Of a stretch of DNA of 64,000 bases, positions 8,062-17,441 are shown piece after piece. A program made the translations under genes and the position numbers. The stretch is from Soehngenia sp. (GTDB lineage: Bacteria; Bacillota; Clostridia; Tissierellales; Tissierellaceae). Within the stretch, counting starts at the first letter, position 1. Every line of letters starts with the position of its first letter. Location: assembly GCA_024637045.1 (NCBI GenBank), contig JAGXFX010000019.1, forward strand, positions 62,001 to 126,000. The letters are read 5' to 3'. The notes beneath the pieces are model-generated. The model made no database searches. It saw nothing but the letters and a program-made list of their open reading frames with translations, and was not told the origin of the DNA.

Positions 8062-9954
8062 TTATAGCCCGAATCTAGTTTTGTCATAATATTGCCAGAA
8101 CATTTCAAGTTCTTCCCCGATCTTAATCAGCTCTTTTCTTTGTTCGTCAATTTTTTCCTCTACACCAAGCTTGGAGTAAACCTCATACAACATTATATTA
8201 ATTGCTGCAGTGTTAAATGTAATAGTGTCTTTCATAGAGCTATCTGCTGACCTTATCATAAATTCCTTCAACTCATCAGCTCTCAATAGAATATCTTCAG
8301 CCTTATCATATTCTTCAGTCGCAACATAAAATTGAGCTAGATCAACATATCTGTTGGTAACATATGATGCGTACCTCACTCCGATTAAATAGTGTTCCTC
8401 CGCCTTTGAAAAGTCACCTTTTATCTGATATAATTTCCCCAGATTAGAATGAAGCTCTGAATTATAAGGAGCCCTGGTTATGGCTTTCTCCATCAGTAAT
8501 ATACTCTCTTGAAGAGTTGTTTCATCCTTGTCTTCTGAAAATAGCCTGTAATAATTTTCAGCTTCCAACTTAAAGCCATTTGAATTAATTGGATAAACCG
8601 AGTTTATCAGTTTGAATACCTCGGTTGATTCTTCAATTCTTCCTTGTTCAGCGTATTCAATACCAATAAGATATGCCTTGTTGCTCCCAAATTGCCAAAT
8701 AGTAAGACACAATAACATAATACTTACTATTCTAAGCTGAATTGGCTTTATTACAAAGAAAGATCCATCAAACTTATCAAGTCCAACACCCATCCCAAGC
8801 ATCCAAAACATTGTGACAGTAACCGCGGGAAAATTCCAACTGAATTCAATAAATATATGAGCTAGAAATCCAATAAATGCTGCGATAATCCCGATAAAGT
8901 AATGAGGATATTCCCTGCTTTTATATACCTTCCAAAATACATACAGAGTACTAATTATAAATGCGATAAATAGAATAAACCCAACAATTCCAAGTTCTGC
9001 AAGTGTCTGAAGATAGTGATTGTGTGCAAATCTTGAAAACCATTGATTCCCACCGTAGCCGATGTAATAGGATTGAAAAAATGTTCCCAGACCATAGCCT
9101 GTCAAAGGTCTTTCCACTGTGACTCTTAGGGCTGTTTTCCAAAATTCCAATCTCCCAAAACTTGAGCTTCCAATCAGTGAAGATATTCTCAGGAGATTGT
9201 CAATAATGCTCAAATCCAGTCCAAGATTCTTCTGGATTATTGGTGCCACAAACATCAAAATCCTTGTTATTCCAAGTCCAGAACCAATAATAAGTACAGT
9301 TTTAAGTACAGCAGCTTTCTTAGAAGCTTTTTCAATACCTAAAAAAAGAATAGGTATTGCAATCGTCAGCGCAAAGTATGCTCCCCTGGATCCCGTGAGA
9401 AAAAACGACACTATAAAAATCAGTGATACTGCTATTAAGCTCTTTCTCGTATCTCTTAGAGTAAAACCCCAGTAAAATAAAAATAGTATTAATAGATAAG
9501 TGCCAAAAGGGTTAGGGTTTGTAAATGTAGATACAATTCTGCCAGAGCTAATAAAGATATATTCCAGTATCCCCAGAAGTGCTATCAGTGATGATACTAG
9601 ACCAACAATAGTTATTGTCTTGTACTTCCCTTCATCATCCAGAATAAATGATACGAAAAATACAAGTCCAACCAAAACCAACTGCAAAAGCTCAATTATT
9701 GTTCTAACATAATGTATGCTCCAAACAAAGCTTAAAGCAGACCAAAGAACAAAAATCGCAAAAAAAACCAATGGACTATTTTTGGACACACCAATCCCAT
9801 GGTTGCTTTTACCAGATATTATTGCCATACCTCCCAGCCCTAGGGCTAGGAGGTAGTAGACAACATCATGATCAAATCCAGCTTTGAAAAGTGAAGCTAA
9901 TGAAACTATTACAATTATTATGATCGCTCTAAAATTTGTTTCCAATTCCTTCAA
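8062..9954 (-). CDS. O-antigen ligase/Wzy-type membrane protein with TPR tail; candidate pilin glycosyl ligase
   Basis: A 630-residue protein. Residues 1-430 are polytopic (about 11-12 helices) with a large outer loop at about 250-310 carrying SSFGRLEFWKTALR and FARFAHNHYLQTLAELGI-type residues, the Wzy_C/O-antigen ligase signature. Residues 440-610 form tetratricopeptide repeats (SELHSNLGKLYQIKGDFSKA, YVDLAQFYVATEEYDKAEDI). The start is TTG at 9954, inside the intergenic space only seven bases after the pilin stop. Members of this fold transfer lipid-linked glycans, and some (PglL, TfpO) glycosylate pilins. Direct linkage to the major pilin gene makes pilin glycosylation the best inference, but exopolysaccharide polymerisation is possible. 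Confidence 0.75.
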   Translation of the reverse strand: MKELETNFRAIIIIVIVSLASLFKAGFDHDVVYYLLALGLGGMAIISGKSNHGIGVSKNSPLVFFAIFVLWSALSFVWSIHYVRTIIELLQLVLVGLVFFVSFILDDEGKYKTITIVGLVSSLIALLGILEYIFISSGRIVSTFTNPNPFGTYLLILFLFYWGFTLRDTRKSLIAVSLIFIVSFFLTGSRGAYFALTIAIPILFLGIEKASKKAAVLKTVLIIGSGLGITRILMFVAPIIQKNLGLDLSIIDNLLRISSLIGSSSFGRLEFWKTALRVTVERPLTGYGLGTFFQSYYIGYGGNQWFSRFAHNHYLQTLAELGIVGFILFIAFIISTLYVFWKVYKSREYPHYFIGIIAAFIGFLAHIFIEFSWNFPAVTVTMFWMLGMGVGLDKFDGSFFVIKPIQLRIVSIMLLCLTIWQFGSNKAYLIGIEYAEQGRIEESTEVFKLINSVYPINSNGFKLEAENYYRLFSEDKDETTLQESILLMEKAITRAPYNSELHSNLGKLYQIKGDFSKAEEHYLIGVRYASYVTNRYVDLAQFYVATEEYDKAEDILLRADELKEFMIRSADSSMKDTITFNTAAINIMLYEVYSKLGVEEKIDEQRKELIKIGEELEMFWQYYDKTRFGL

Positions 9955-9961
9955 TTGTGAA

Positions 9962-10327
9962 TTAGTTTCCTGAAATAGCTGCAGGGATTACAACATCACC
10001 ACTTAGTGAATAAATTGTTGCTTCAGGAGTGGCTGAAGTTCCACTTGGAACATAGATAGTAGCTTCGTCTAGTAATCCTGCTTCGTAAAGTCCTTGCATA
10101 TCTAAACCAGCAACAGTACCATACTGTGCTTCATAGATTGCAGCGGAACTTTCAATCATTCTTACATTTGAGTTGTGGGTCTTATCAGCAGCGTCAGTTC
10201 TAGCCCCAGATAGTCTTGGAATAGCTAATGCCGCCAAAATACCAAGTATAGCAATTACTACAACTAACTCAATAAGAGTAAATCCTTTTCTCTTCTTGTT
10301 CATTTTCTTGTTAAAAAATTGTATCAT
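9962..10327 (-). CDS. pilA: Major type IV pilin
   Basis: A 121-residue prepilin. A basic leader ends in KKRKG, and the mature protein starts FTLIELVVVIAILGILAALAIPRL with Glu at position 5, a textbook class III signal. The head domain is short (about 80 residues) and lacks cysteines, as is common in Gram-positive pilins, so no disulfide loop. AGGAGG lies seven bases before the ATG. It stands after pilB-pilT-pilC with its own upstream promoter, and its size and separate expression suggest it is the main fibre subunit. Confidence 0.9.
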   Translation of the reverse strand: MIQFFNKKMNKKRKGFTLIELVVVIAILGILAALAIPRLSGARTDAADKTHNSNVRMIESSAAIYEAQYGTVAGLDMQGLYEAGLLDEATIYVPSGTSATPEATIYSLSGDVVIPAAISGN

Positions 10328-10383
10328 TTTAATTCCTCCTTGTTTTTTTTATTATTCCCCACACTTGCAATGCTTTAAATATA

Positions 10384-10412
10384 TATAAAGTTTATTAAAG
10401 CCAACCTATCAA
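10384..10412 (-). promoter_or_regulatory. Putative pilin promoter overlapping an inverted-repeat end
   Basis: On the minus strand TTGATA (10412-10407) is followed after 17 bases by TTTATA (10389-10384), about 57 bases ahead of the pilin ATG. The first two bases of the -35 box fall in the terminal repeat of the MITE-like element at 10411-10626. Motif-based prediction. Confidence 0.45.
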
Positions 10413-10626
10413 TTCACAGATCACAATGCACAATTCACAGTTATCAGGGTCTGTCTTACGGGTCATATGAATTCTTGTGATTTATGAATTCCAAAAATTA
10501 CTCTTTATAATAAAATTCTCAATTATTAAGTCGAATACTAAATTTTCAGTGGTACCCACTCATATGTTGATAATATAACAATTCTTACTCTTCTCATTGT
10601 GAATTGCGCATTGTGATTTGTGAATT
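10411..10626. mobile_element. MITE-like element with 29-bp terminal inverted repeats
   Basis: The left end (10411-10439) and the right end (10598-10626) are reverse complements over 29 bases with two mismatches. Each end itself contains two AATTCACA-type words. The 216-bp element has no open reading frame of note. It fills the gap between pilC and the pilin gene. The right end supplies the TAA stop codon of pilC (10627-10625), and the left end touches the pilin -35 box. Non-autonomous miniature elements have this form; the transposase that moves it is not identified. Confidence 0.6.
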
Positions 10627-11824
10627 ATATCGTCTGCATCATATCAAACATTGGCAGATACATTGCGATAACAATAAATCCAATAACTACCGCCATGCCG
10701 ACTATCATAATCGGTTCAAGAAGTGTTGTCAACTTTGTTAGGGCAACTTCTACCTCTTCATCATAAAAATCTGCTGTCTTTAGAAGTATATCATCAAGTG
10801 CTCCTGATTCCTCACCAATCTTTATCATTGAATCTACCATTGGTGGAAATACTCCTACATCCTTAACTGACCTAGATAGTGGTACTCCTTTTCTGATCTG
10901 TTCGATGCTGTTCATGAGTCTTTCTTCTATTACCTTGTTGTTTACAACTCTGGATACAACCTCCATTGACTTAATCAACGGTATACCTGAATCCATCAAC
11001 GTCGAAAGTGTTCTTGTAAACCTTGAAGTGATTACCTTTGCTGTGGTTCCCTTTACTACAGGCAACTTCAGCTTTAGGCTGTCAAAGTTTGTCCTTCCTT
11101 CTTCCGTCCTCAAATATGCTCCAGTTCCAAAAGCAATTAATCCAATTGCTGCAAAATAGAGGTACCAATAATTCTGAAGTGAATCTGAGATTCCCAAAAG
11201 TAATCTTGTAGGTCCTGGAAGCTCTACTCCACTACCTGCAAACATTCCAGTGAATGTCGGCATTACAAATACCAACATAAATATTACAACTGATATACTT
11301 ACAAACATCAAGGCAGCCGGGTAAATCATTGCGCTTTTAATCTTGTTCTCGATCTTGTTTTCCTTTTCAAAGTGAGTTGCCATTCTTTCAAGAATTGCAT
11401 CCAGATTACCGCTGACCTCTCCTGCCTCAACCATTGAGACTAGAATTGAAGGGAATATTCTCGGATGCTTGTTCATCCCTTCTGAAAGTGTAAGCCCTTT
11501 CTGAACATCCTCTGTGACAGTGCCTAGTGCCTTTTTCAAGGTCTTGTTCTCTGTCTGTAGTACCATGATGTCAAGACATTTTACTATTCCAAGTCCTGCA
11601 TCAATCATTGTAAAGAACTGTCGGCTAAATATTGCAAGATCTTTTTTCTTGACCTTTGGTGAGAACATCTCAAACTGAGCTTCTGCTCCAACATCTCTTT
11701 CCACTTTAAGTGGAAGGTAACTGTTGCCCTTTATCATAGCGACAACTTCAGACTCTGAGTTTGCCTCGAATACACCTTCTATTGCCTGACCACCTTTGGT
11801 CATGGCTTTGTATTTGTACTTCAT
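10625..11824 (-). CDS. pilC: Type IV pilus inner-membrane platform protein PilC
   Basis: A 399-residue member of the GspF/PilC family, with two repeated cytoplasmic helical domains (about 70-190 and 270-390) and three membrane helices (about 170-200, 220-245, 375-395). Typical motifs are FSRQFFTMIDAGLGIVKCL and FTRTLSTLMDSGIPLIKSM. The ATG at 11824 is chosen because AGGTGAGG lies five bases before it; an in-frame GTG three codons upstream lies within that site. It is the platform turned by PilB and PilT. The stop codon TAA comes from the end of the MITE-like element downstream. Confidence 0.93.
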   Translation of the reverse strand: MKYKYKAMTKGGQAIEGVFEANSESEVVAMIKGNSYLPLKVERDVGAEAQFEMFSPKVKKKDLAIFSRQFFTMIDAGLGIVKCLDIMVLQTENKTLKKALGTVTEDVQKGLTLSEGMNKHPRIFPSILVSMVEAGEVSGNLDAILERMATHFEKENKIENKIKSAMIYPAALMFVSISVVIFMLVFVMPTFTGMFAGSGVELPGPTRLLLGISDSLQNYWYLYFAAIGLIAFGTGAYLRTEEGRTNFDSLKLKLPVVKGTTAKVITSRFTRTLSTLMDSGIPLIKSMEVVSRVVNNKVIEERLMNSIEQIRKGVPLSRSVKDVGVFPPMVDSMIKIGEESGALDDILLKTADFYDEEVEVALTKLTTLLEPIMIVGMAVVIGFIVIAMYLPMFDMMQTI

Positions 11825-11833
11825 TGGCCTCAC

Positions 11834-12886
11834 CTACACAATATATTTTTTTATTTCCTCTTGGTCAATTGCTCTGTTCATTGCAATTTCCTTGCGAATC
11901 AATCCTTTGTTGTATAATCCAATCAGGGACGAATCCATTGTCTGCATCCTGTACTTTCCACCAGTTTGTATCGCTGTATCAACCTGATGTATTTTGTCCT
12001 CTCTGATCAGATTCCTTATTGCAGGTGTGGCAATCATTACCTCATGTGCTGCAACCCTTCCCTTGCCGTCTGCTCTTGGGAGAAGCTGCTGTGAAACCAC
12101 TGCCTGGATAACTGATGAAAGCTGTACCCTTACTTGCTGCTGCTGATGTGGTGGGAATACGTCGATTATCCTGTCAATTGTCTTTGCTGCTCCAAGTGTA
12201 TGAAGTGTTGAAAGTACAAGGTGACCTGTCTCAGCTGCAGTAATGGCAATTGAAATGGTATCAAGGTCTCTCATCTCTCCTACAAGTATAACATCAGGAT
12301 CCTGTCTAAGGGCTCCCCTAAGTGCGTTTCCAAAACTTTGAGAGTCTGAGCCTATTTCTCTCTGGTTTACTATTGATTCTCTGTGTCTGTGCAGATATTC
12401 GATTGGATCCTCAAGAGTAAGGATGTGTTCCTTTCTCTCCCTGTTGATCTGATCAATCATTGTGGCAAGAGTTGTTGACTTACCACTTCCTGTTGGTCCT
12501 GTCACAAGAATCAGTCCCCTTGGTAGTCTGGCCAAATCTCCTATTACAGCTGGCAATCCCAGTTGCTGCATTGTGGGAATCTCCAGTGGAATTATCCTTA
12601 GTGCCATTCCAAGGCTTCCTCTTTGAGTATAAGCGTTTACCCTATACCTTCCCTTGCCGGGACTTGAATATGAGAAGTCGTATTCTCCTCTTTCCTGCAA
12701 CATCTTAAACTGGTTCTCAGTCATTGTCTGTCTTACTAATGCTTCTGTATCATCTGGTAAAAGACGAGTGTCAGTATAAGGTACAAGCTCACCATTGATT
12801 CTGAAGGTAGGAGGAATACCAACTGTTATGTGGATATCAGATGCTACCCTTTCACTTCCTGCGTTGACTATGTCATTGATGTGCAT
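11834..12886 (-). CDS. pilT: Type IV pilus retraction ATPase PilT
   Basis: A 350-residue hexameric motor ATPase of the PilT class. Walker A is GPTGSGKS at 130-137, with the Asp box (ILTLEDPIEYLH), Walker B region DPDVILVGEMRD and His box TGHLVLSTLHT. The AIRNLIREDK sequence in the C-terminal part is the retraction-specific motif found in PilT but not PilB. Full length for the family. It lies 14 bases after pilB and ten before pilC. Presence of PilT predicts that the pili retract, so twitching-type movement or DNA uptake is possible. Confidence 0.95.
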   Translation of the reverse strand: MHINDIVNAGSERVASDIHITVGIPPTFRINGELVPYTDTRLLPDDTEALVRQTMTENQFKMLQERGEYDFSYSSPGKGRYRVNAYTQRGSLGMALRIIPLEIPTMQQLGLPAVIGDLARLPRGLILVTGPTGSGKSTTLATMIDQINRERKEHILTLEDPIEYLHRHRESIVNQREIGSDSQSFGNALRGALRQDPDVILVGEMRDLDTISIAITAAETGHLVLSTLHTLGAAKTIDRIIDVFPPHQQQQVRVQLSSVIQAVVSQQLLPRADGKGRVAAHEVMIATPAIRNLIREDKIHQVDTAIQTGGKYRMQTMDSSLIGLYNKGLIRKEIAMNRAIDQEEIKKYIV

Positions 12887-12900
12887 CCACTAACCACCCC

Positions 12901-14577
12901 CTAACCGAGAGTATATCCTACTCTCATAACTTCCTCAAAGCTTGTCTTTCCCTGTTCAGCAAGAGCCAGTGCTGAATGGAATAGGGTTGTCATGCCCTCT
13001 TCCAAAGCCTTGTCTCTGATCTTGTCAGTAGTGGCTCCTGAATCTATTAGTTTACGAATTTCTTCGTTAACAGGCATTATTTCATGAACTGCTGCACGTC
13101 CTGAATATCCAGCATTGCAAGCATTGCAGCCTACAGGTTTGTGGAGTATCATAGTGATATCTTCCTTAATACCAAGCATTTTCTTTTCAGAATAGTCAGC
13201 TTCGTATGGTTCCTTGCACTTTTCACAAAGAGTCTTTACAAGTCGCTGGGAGACAATTCCCACAACAGCAGATGATACAATGTATGGTTCTATTCCCATG
13301 TCTATTAGTCTGGCAATCGTTGATGGCGAGTCGTTTGTATGGAGCGTCGACAGTACAAGATGTCCTGTAATAGCTGCCCTAACTGCAATCTGAGCAGTTT
13401 CTCCGTCTCGTATCTCACCAACCATTACTATGTCCGGGTCCTGTCTTAGAATTGATCTAAGCCCTGATGCAAATGTAAGTCCTGACTTTACATTTACCTG
13501 TACCTGGTTGATTCCACTAAGTCTATACTCAACCGGGTCCTCAACTGTGATTATATTCTTTTCAATCTGGTTCAATTCCCGAAGCACTGTGTACAGAGTG
13601 GTTGTCTTACCACTTCCTGTTGGTCCGGTTACCAGAAGCATTCCGTATGGAGATTTAAGGATACTGTTGAACATATCGAGATTATATTTGCTTAATCCAA
13701 GACCTTCCTTGGTAAAGTTGAAGCTTGTCTTATCAAGAAGACGAATTACAATTTTTTCTCCATAAACCGTTGGGAGGGTTGAGATACGCATATCAATTTC
13801 ACGATCATTTATTTTTGTCTCAACACGTCCGTCCTGAGGAACTCTCTTCTCAGCTATATTCATTTTTCCGATAATTTTTATTCTGGTTACTATTGCGGAT
13901 AGGTTTGCCCTCGGTAGATTTGTAATTTCCCTTAAGTCCCCGTCTATCCTAAACCTAACTCTTATTTCATCTGCATAGGGCTCAATGTGGATGTCTGATG
14001 CCTTGGTTCTCGTTGCCTGGTCAAACAAGGAATTAATAAGTCTTACAATCGGTGCTGATGTAACTTCAGCATCCTCAACCTCGTCCATGTCATCCTCAAA
14101 CATTCCATCACCTGTAAACTCCTCAAGTACTTTGTTTGTGCTTGAAGCTGTATAATATCTATCAATCAATTTTGTAATGTCATTACTGGTAGAAAGAACT
14201 GATTCCAGTTCCATCTTTGTATATAGTTTTATATCATCCACTGCAAAAAAGTTGAGTGGATCAACCATTGCAACAATGAGCTTTCCGTCTCTCTTGTCGA
14301 TTGGAATCAATTTATATTTTCTTACAATGCTCTCAGGTAACATATTTACAACAGTTTGGTTAATTTCATATTTGTTCAGGTCAATTCTAGGAAATCCAAG
14401 CTGAAATTCCAGGACTTCCACAATGTCATCCTGGGTTACATGTCCAAGGTCAACAAGCACCTCTCCCAGCTTTTTATTGGTTCCCTCTTGAGCTTGAAGT
14501 CCGTCCTTAAGTTGCCCCGTATTTATTTTTCCTGCATAAAGCAGCAATTCTCCAATTTTTAAGGTGGATTTTTGCAT
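12901..14577 (-). CDS. pilB: Type IV pilus assembly ATPase PilB
   Basis: A 558-residue extension ATPase. The N-terminal GspE-N/MshE-type domain (1-150) carries HVTQDDIVEVLEFQLGFPRI; MshE-N domains can bind cyclic di-GMP, though that is not shown here. The motor part has Walker A GPTGSGKT at 318-325, Asp box ITVEDPVEYRL, Walker B DPDIVMVGEIRD and His box TGHLVLSTLHT. A zinc-type tetracysteine lies near the C-terminus (LCEKCKEPY and GCNACNAG). It opens the pilB-pilT-pilC unit, with a promoter about 75 bases upstream. Confidence 0.95.
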   Translation of the reverse strand: MQKSTLKIGELLLYAGKINTGQLKDGLQAQEGTNKKLGEVLVDLGHVTQDDIVEVLEFQLGFPRIDLNKYEINQTVVNMLPESIVRKYKLIPIDKRDGKLIVAMVDPLNFFAVDDIKLYTKMELESVLSTSNDITKLIDRYYTASSTNKVLEEFTGDGMFEDDMDEVEDAEVTSAPIVRLINSLFDQATRTKASDIHIEPYADEIRVRFRIDGDLREITNLPRANLSAIVTRIKIIGKMNIAEKRVPQDGRVETKINDREIDMRISTLPTVYGEKIVIRLLDKTSFNFTKEGLGLSKYNLDMFNSILKSPYGMLLVTGPTGSGKTTTLYTVLRELNQIEKNIITVEDPVEYRLSGINQVQVNVKSGLTFASGLRSILRQDPDIVMVGEIRDGETAQIAVRAAITGHLVLSTLHTNDSPSTIARLIDMGIEPYIVSSAVVGIVSQRLVKTLCEKCKEPYEADYSEKKMLGIKEDITMILHKPVGCNACNAGYSGRAAVHEIMPVNEEIRKLIDSGATTDKIRDKALEEGMTTLFHSALALAEQGKTSFEEVMRVGYTLG

Positions 14578-14650
14578 TTCAATTCCTCATTTCAGGATTA
14601 AATGTGAAAATCTAATTTTATCTTTTTAATAATCTATCCTATTAATACTC

Positions 14651-14679
14651 ATTTTACTACGTTAGAGCCATATAATCAA
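14651..14679 (-). promoter_or_regulatory. Putative promoter of the pilB operon
   Basis: TTGATT (14679-14674), 17-base spacer, TAAAAT (14656-14651) on the minus strand, about 75 bases before pilB. The remaining bases of the 336-bp gap between udk and pilB are AT-rich and hold the udk terminator; no cyclic di-GMP riboswitch consensus was recognised. Confidence 0.45.
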
Positions 14680-14854
14680 CATTTTATTTCAGTTTTACGG
14701 GCATCTGTTATGAATTATGACTTATTATTCTTAAATTTCTGTTAATTAATACCCCTATTATTAGCCATTTACACATACTATACAAAAATACATATTCCCA
14801 ACTATTCCCAATTAAATATATTATTTTATCTTAACAATTACAAAATAAAGAAGA

Positions 14855-14893
14855 AACCCGTACAAATTATACATTTTAAAAGTTTGCCGGGTA
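14855..14893 (-). terminator. Terminator after udk
   Basis: On the minus strand ACCCG pairs with CGGGT, with an inner CAAA/TTTG stem, followed by TTCTTCTTTATTTT. It lies 20 bases after the udk stop and closes the long alaS-to-udk run. Confidence 0.6.
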
Positions 14894-14913
14894 TTTTATT
14901 TGTTCATTTATAA

Positions 14914-15540
14914 CTATTGTTTTTTATTCAATATATCGTTTAGCTTTGATATTATTATATCTATTGCTACCTTATTGTATCCACCTTCAGGAATGATTAT
15001 GTCTGCGTATCTCTTGGAAGGTTCGACAAACTGTAAATGTGCTGGTCTTACGGTATCCATATACTGCATTATAACAGAATCCAGGGTCCGTCCACGTTCT
15101 TTTATATCTCTTAGGATTCTTCTTATAACCCTGACATCAGAATCAGTATCGACAAATATCTTTATATCCAAAAGATCTCTTAATTCCTCATCATAAAGGA
15201 TAAGAATTCCTTCAAGGATAATAATATCTCTTGGTTGTACTGTTTCCGTTTCCTTTTTTCTATTATGATTTTCAAAGTCATAACTTGGTTTTTCTATTTC
15301 CTCTCCATCAAGGAGCTTTTGGAGATGCTCTTTAAGAAGAACATTGTCAAAGGCAAATGGATGATCGTAGTTAGTAAGGACTCGTTGTTCGTAGCTAAGC
15401 TCACTTTGATCCTTGTAGTAGGAATCCTGTTCAATTACCGCAACATTTTTGTCTGTGATTGCTTTGAAAATTTCACGGGTTACCGTTGATTTTCCTGATC
15501 CGGTTCCTCCTGCTATTCCAATAAGAATGGGCCTGTCCAT
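14914..15540 (-). CDS. udk: Uridine kinase
   Basis: A 208-residue uridine/cytidine kinase of the pyrimidine salvage pathway (uridine + GTP/ATP to UMP). The P-loop GGTGSGKST is at the N-terminus, and the family blocks YDHPFAFDN and [20 protein letters not shown] follow. GGAGG lies eight bases before the ATG, just after trhP. Udk at the end of a trmR-trhP run is the same order as in Bacillus subtilis (yrrM-yrrN-yrrO-udk). Confidence 0.93.
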   Translation of the reverse strand: MDRPILIGIAGGTGSGKSTVTREIFKAITDKNVAVIEQDSYYKDQSELSYEQRVLTNYDHPFAFDNVLLKEHLQKLLDGEEIEKPSYDFENHNRKKETETVQPRDIIILEGILILYDEELRDLLDIKIFVDTDSDVRVIRRILRDIKERGRTLDSVIMQYMDTVRPAHLQFVEPSKRYADIIIPEGGYNKVAIDIIISKLNDILNKKQ

Positions 15541-15543
15541 CTG

Positions 15544-16779
15544 CTATTCCTCCCCCTCTTTACCTTTTCTAAGAAGGTCGAATCGCTGGACCTCCTGGTC
15601 TGTCTTTATTTTAATTATCTGTTGCGGGTGTGGTGCAACATCGATTTCATTCATTTCATTATCCCACATTTTTTCTATTTTTTGAACAAAATAATCCTTG
15701 CCGGGACCAAATATTTCAATTTCATCACCAACAAACATTCTGTTTCTTTGTTCAATTGTAGCTAAACCACTCTCTTTGTCATAGTCTAAGACCATTCCAA
15801 CAAAGTCGTAGCCTCGTATATACGAGCTGTTCGTGTATACGTGGTCTTCAGCGTCCGGCTTTTTAAAGAAGAATCCAGTTGTGAAGTCTCTGTGGCTTAC
15901 TTTTTTAATTTCATCCAGCCACTCCGGATTGTACTGATAGTTTTCTGGATTCGCTAAATAAGCATCCAGCGCCATCCTGTATGAGCGTATTACAGTTGCA
16001 ACATAGTAGGAGCTTTTGACCCTTCCTTCTATTTTCAGGCTCAGAACTCCTGAGTCTATTACTCCAGGAAGGTGCTCAATCATGCAAAGATCCTTTGAAT
16101 TGAAGAGGAATGTTCCATCCTCATTCTCCTCTATTGGAAAATACTCTCCTGGTCTTTTTTCTTCGACTACGTGATACTTGTATCTGCACGGCTGAGCACA
16201 ACCTCCCATATTGGCATCTCTGCCGGTCATGTAGTTGGAAATCAGGCAACGCCCGGAATAGCTCATGCACATTGCACCATGTACGAATGCTTCGATATCC
16301 AGATCCTCTGGCAGCTTCTTTGTGATACTCTCAATTTCCTCAATGGAGAGCTCTCTTGCAAGGACGATCCGTCTAACTCCAAGATTGTACCAGAACATTA
16401 TTGTCTCGTAGTTTGTAACACTTGCCTGTGTACTTATATGAATCTCCATATTCGGAGTTGTTCTCTTAATAACTGTAAACATGCCCGGGTCGGATACTAT
16501 AAATGCATCCACTCCCATTTTTTGAAGATCTAGGGCATATTCTTCAATTCCCTCCATATCCTTGTCATGTGGCACTATATTTAAAGTAACATATACTTTT
16601 TTTCCTCTTTCATGAGCAAAACGGACACCTTCTTCGATATCTTCAAGAGTGAAATTCTTGGATGCTTTTCTCATTCCAAAGGCTTCTCCCCCAAGATAAA
16701 CCGCATCTGCTCCATATATTATTGCCATCTTAAGTTTCTCCAGGTCACCCGCTGGTGCCAGAAGCTCTAAATTTCTCAA
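15544..16779 (-). CDS. trhP: U32-family tRNA hydroxylation protein TrhP
   Basis: A 411-residue U32 peptidase-family protein. The N-terminal barrel begins LELLAPAGDLEKLKMAI, and the family signature with its cysteines is present (EAFVHGAMCMSYSGRCLIS, followed by GGCAQPCRYKY). In Bacillus subtilis TrhP-type proteins make 5-hydroxyuridine at tRNA position 34 from prephenate. The start is TTG at 16779, with AAGGAGG seven bases before it, overlapping the trmR stop by four bases. Only one U32 gene is present, whereas B. subtilis has two (yrrN, yrrO). Older annotations call the family collagenase-like proteases. Confidence 0.88.
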   Translation of the reverse strand: MRNLELLAPAGDLEKLKMAIIYGADAVYLGGEAFGMRKASKNFTLEDIEEGVRFAHERGKKVYVTLNIVPHDKDMEGIEEYALDLQKMGVDAFIVSDPGMFTVIKRTTPNMEIHISTQASVTNYETIMFWYNLGVRRIVLARELSIEEIESITKKLPEDLDIEAFVHGAMCMSYSGRCLISNYMTGRDANMGGCAQPCRYKYHVVEEKRPGEYFPIEENEDGTFLFNSKDLCMIEHLPGVIDSGVLSLKIEGRVKSSYYVATVIRSYRMALDAYLANPENYQYNPEWLDEIKKVSHRDFTTGFFFKKPDAEDHVYTNSSYIRGYDFVGMVLDYDKESGLATIEQRNRMFVGDEIEIFGPGKDYFVQKIEKMWDNEMNEIDVAPHPQQIIKIKTDQEVQRFDLLRKGKEGEE

Positions 16780-17429
16780 ATCAAATCCTCCTTAAAGGTT
16801 AGGGCAACTCCGTCTCCCAAAGGAAGTACGCTTGATGTGTAGCCCTCCATTTTGTTGATATGCTCAAGGAATTCCCTGAGTCTGTTTACGATTGTCCTTT
16901 TTCTTCTTACCACCAATTGGTCTGATGCAACCATTCCCTTGTAAAGGACATTGTCTGAAACAATCAATCCACCTGGCTTTAAAAGATCCATGGCGTAATG
17001 GAGAAACTCCATGTATTGTCCTTTTGCAGCATCAAGAAAAATAAAGTCATATTTTTTTGTAAGATGTGGAAAAGTTTCCCTTGCGTCCCCTTCAATGATT
17101 TTTATCCTGTCTGAGTAAGGTGAAGCTTGAAAATTTTCCAAAGCCATTTCGATCATCTCTGGATTTCTCTCCATTGTTGTAATATTCCAATCACCCTTAA
17201 GGGTCTGGGCCATTAGAAGAGCTGAATAGCCGATTGCCGTACCAACTTCAAGAATATCCACTGGCCTGTGAAGCTTCAGCAAAACAGTGATAAGCTGACC
17301 CACTTCAGGTTCAATTATAGGCACATTGTTCTCATGGGCGTATTCTTCCATCAGCTTTAACTGTCCGCTTTTTTCAGGAACAATATCCCTGATATAGTTG
17401 GTAATATAATCCTCATTTACACTGCTCAT
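16776..17429 (-). CDS. trmR: tRNA 5-hydroxyuridine methyltransferase TrmR (O-methyltransferase)
   Basis: A 217-residue SAM-dependent O-methyltransferase of family 3. SAM-binding signatures are ILEVGTAIGYSALLMA and IKIIEGDARETFPHL, and metal/catalytic blocks are FIFLDAAKGQY and GGLIVSDNVLYKG. B. subtilis YrrM (TrmR) methylates 5-hydroxyuridine made by TrhP to 5-methoxyuridine in the tRNA wobble position. The four-base overlap with trhP supports the same pathway here. Generic annotations would list it as caffeoyl-CoA-type methyltransferase. Confidence 0.87.
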   Translation of the reverse strand: MSSVNEDYITNYIRDIVPEKSGQLKLMEEYAHENNVPIIEPEVGQLITVLLKLHRPVDILEVGTAIGYSALLMAQTLKGDWNITTMERNPEMIEMALENFQASPYSDRIKIIEGDARETFPHLTKKYDFIFLDAAKGQYMEFLHYAMDLLKPGGLIVSDNVLYKGMVASDQLVVRRKRTIVNRLREFLEHINKMEGYTSSVLPLGDGVALTFKEDLI

Positions 17430-17441
17430 CTAAAACACCTT

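Noticed and set aside
14578-14913. Cyclic di-GMP riboswitch before pilB
   Set aside because: Clostridial pilus operons can have one, but no matching conserved core was seen in the 336-bp gap.
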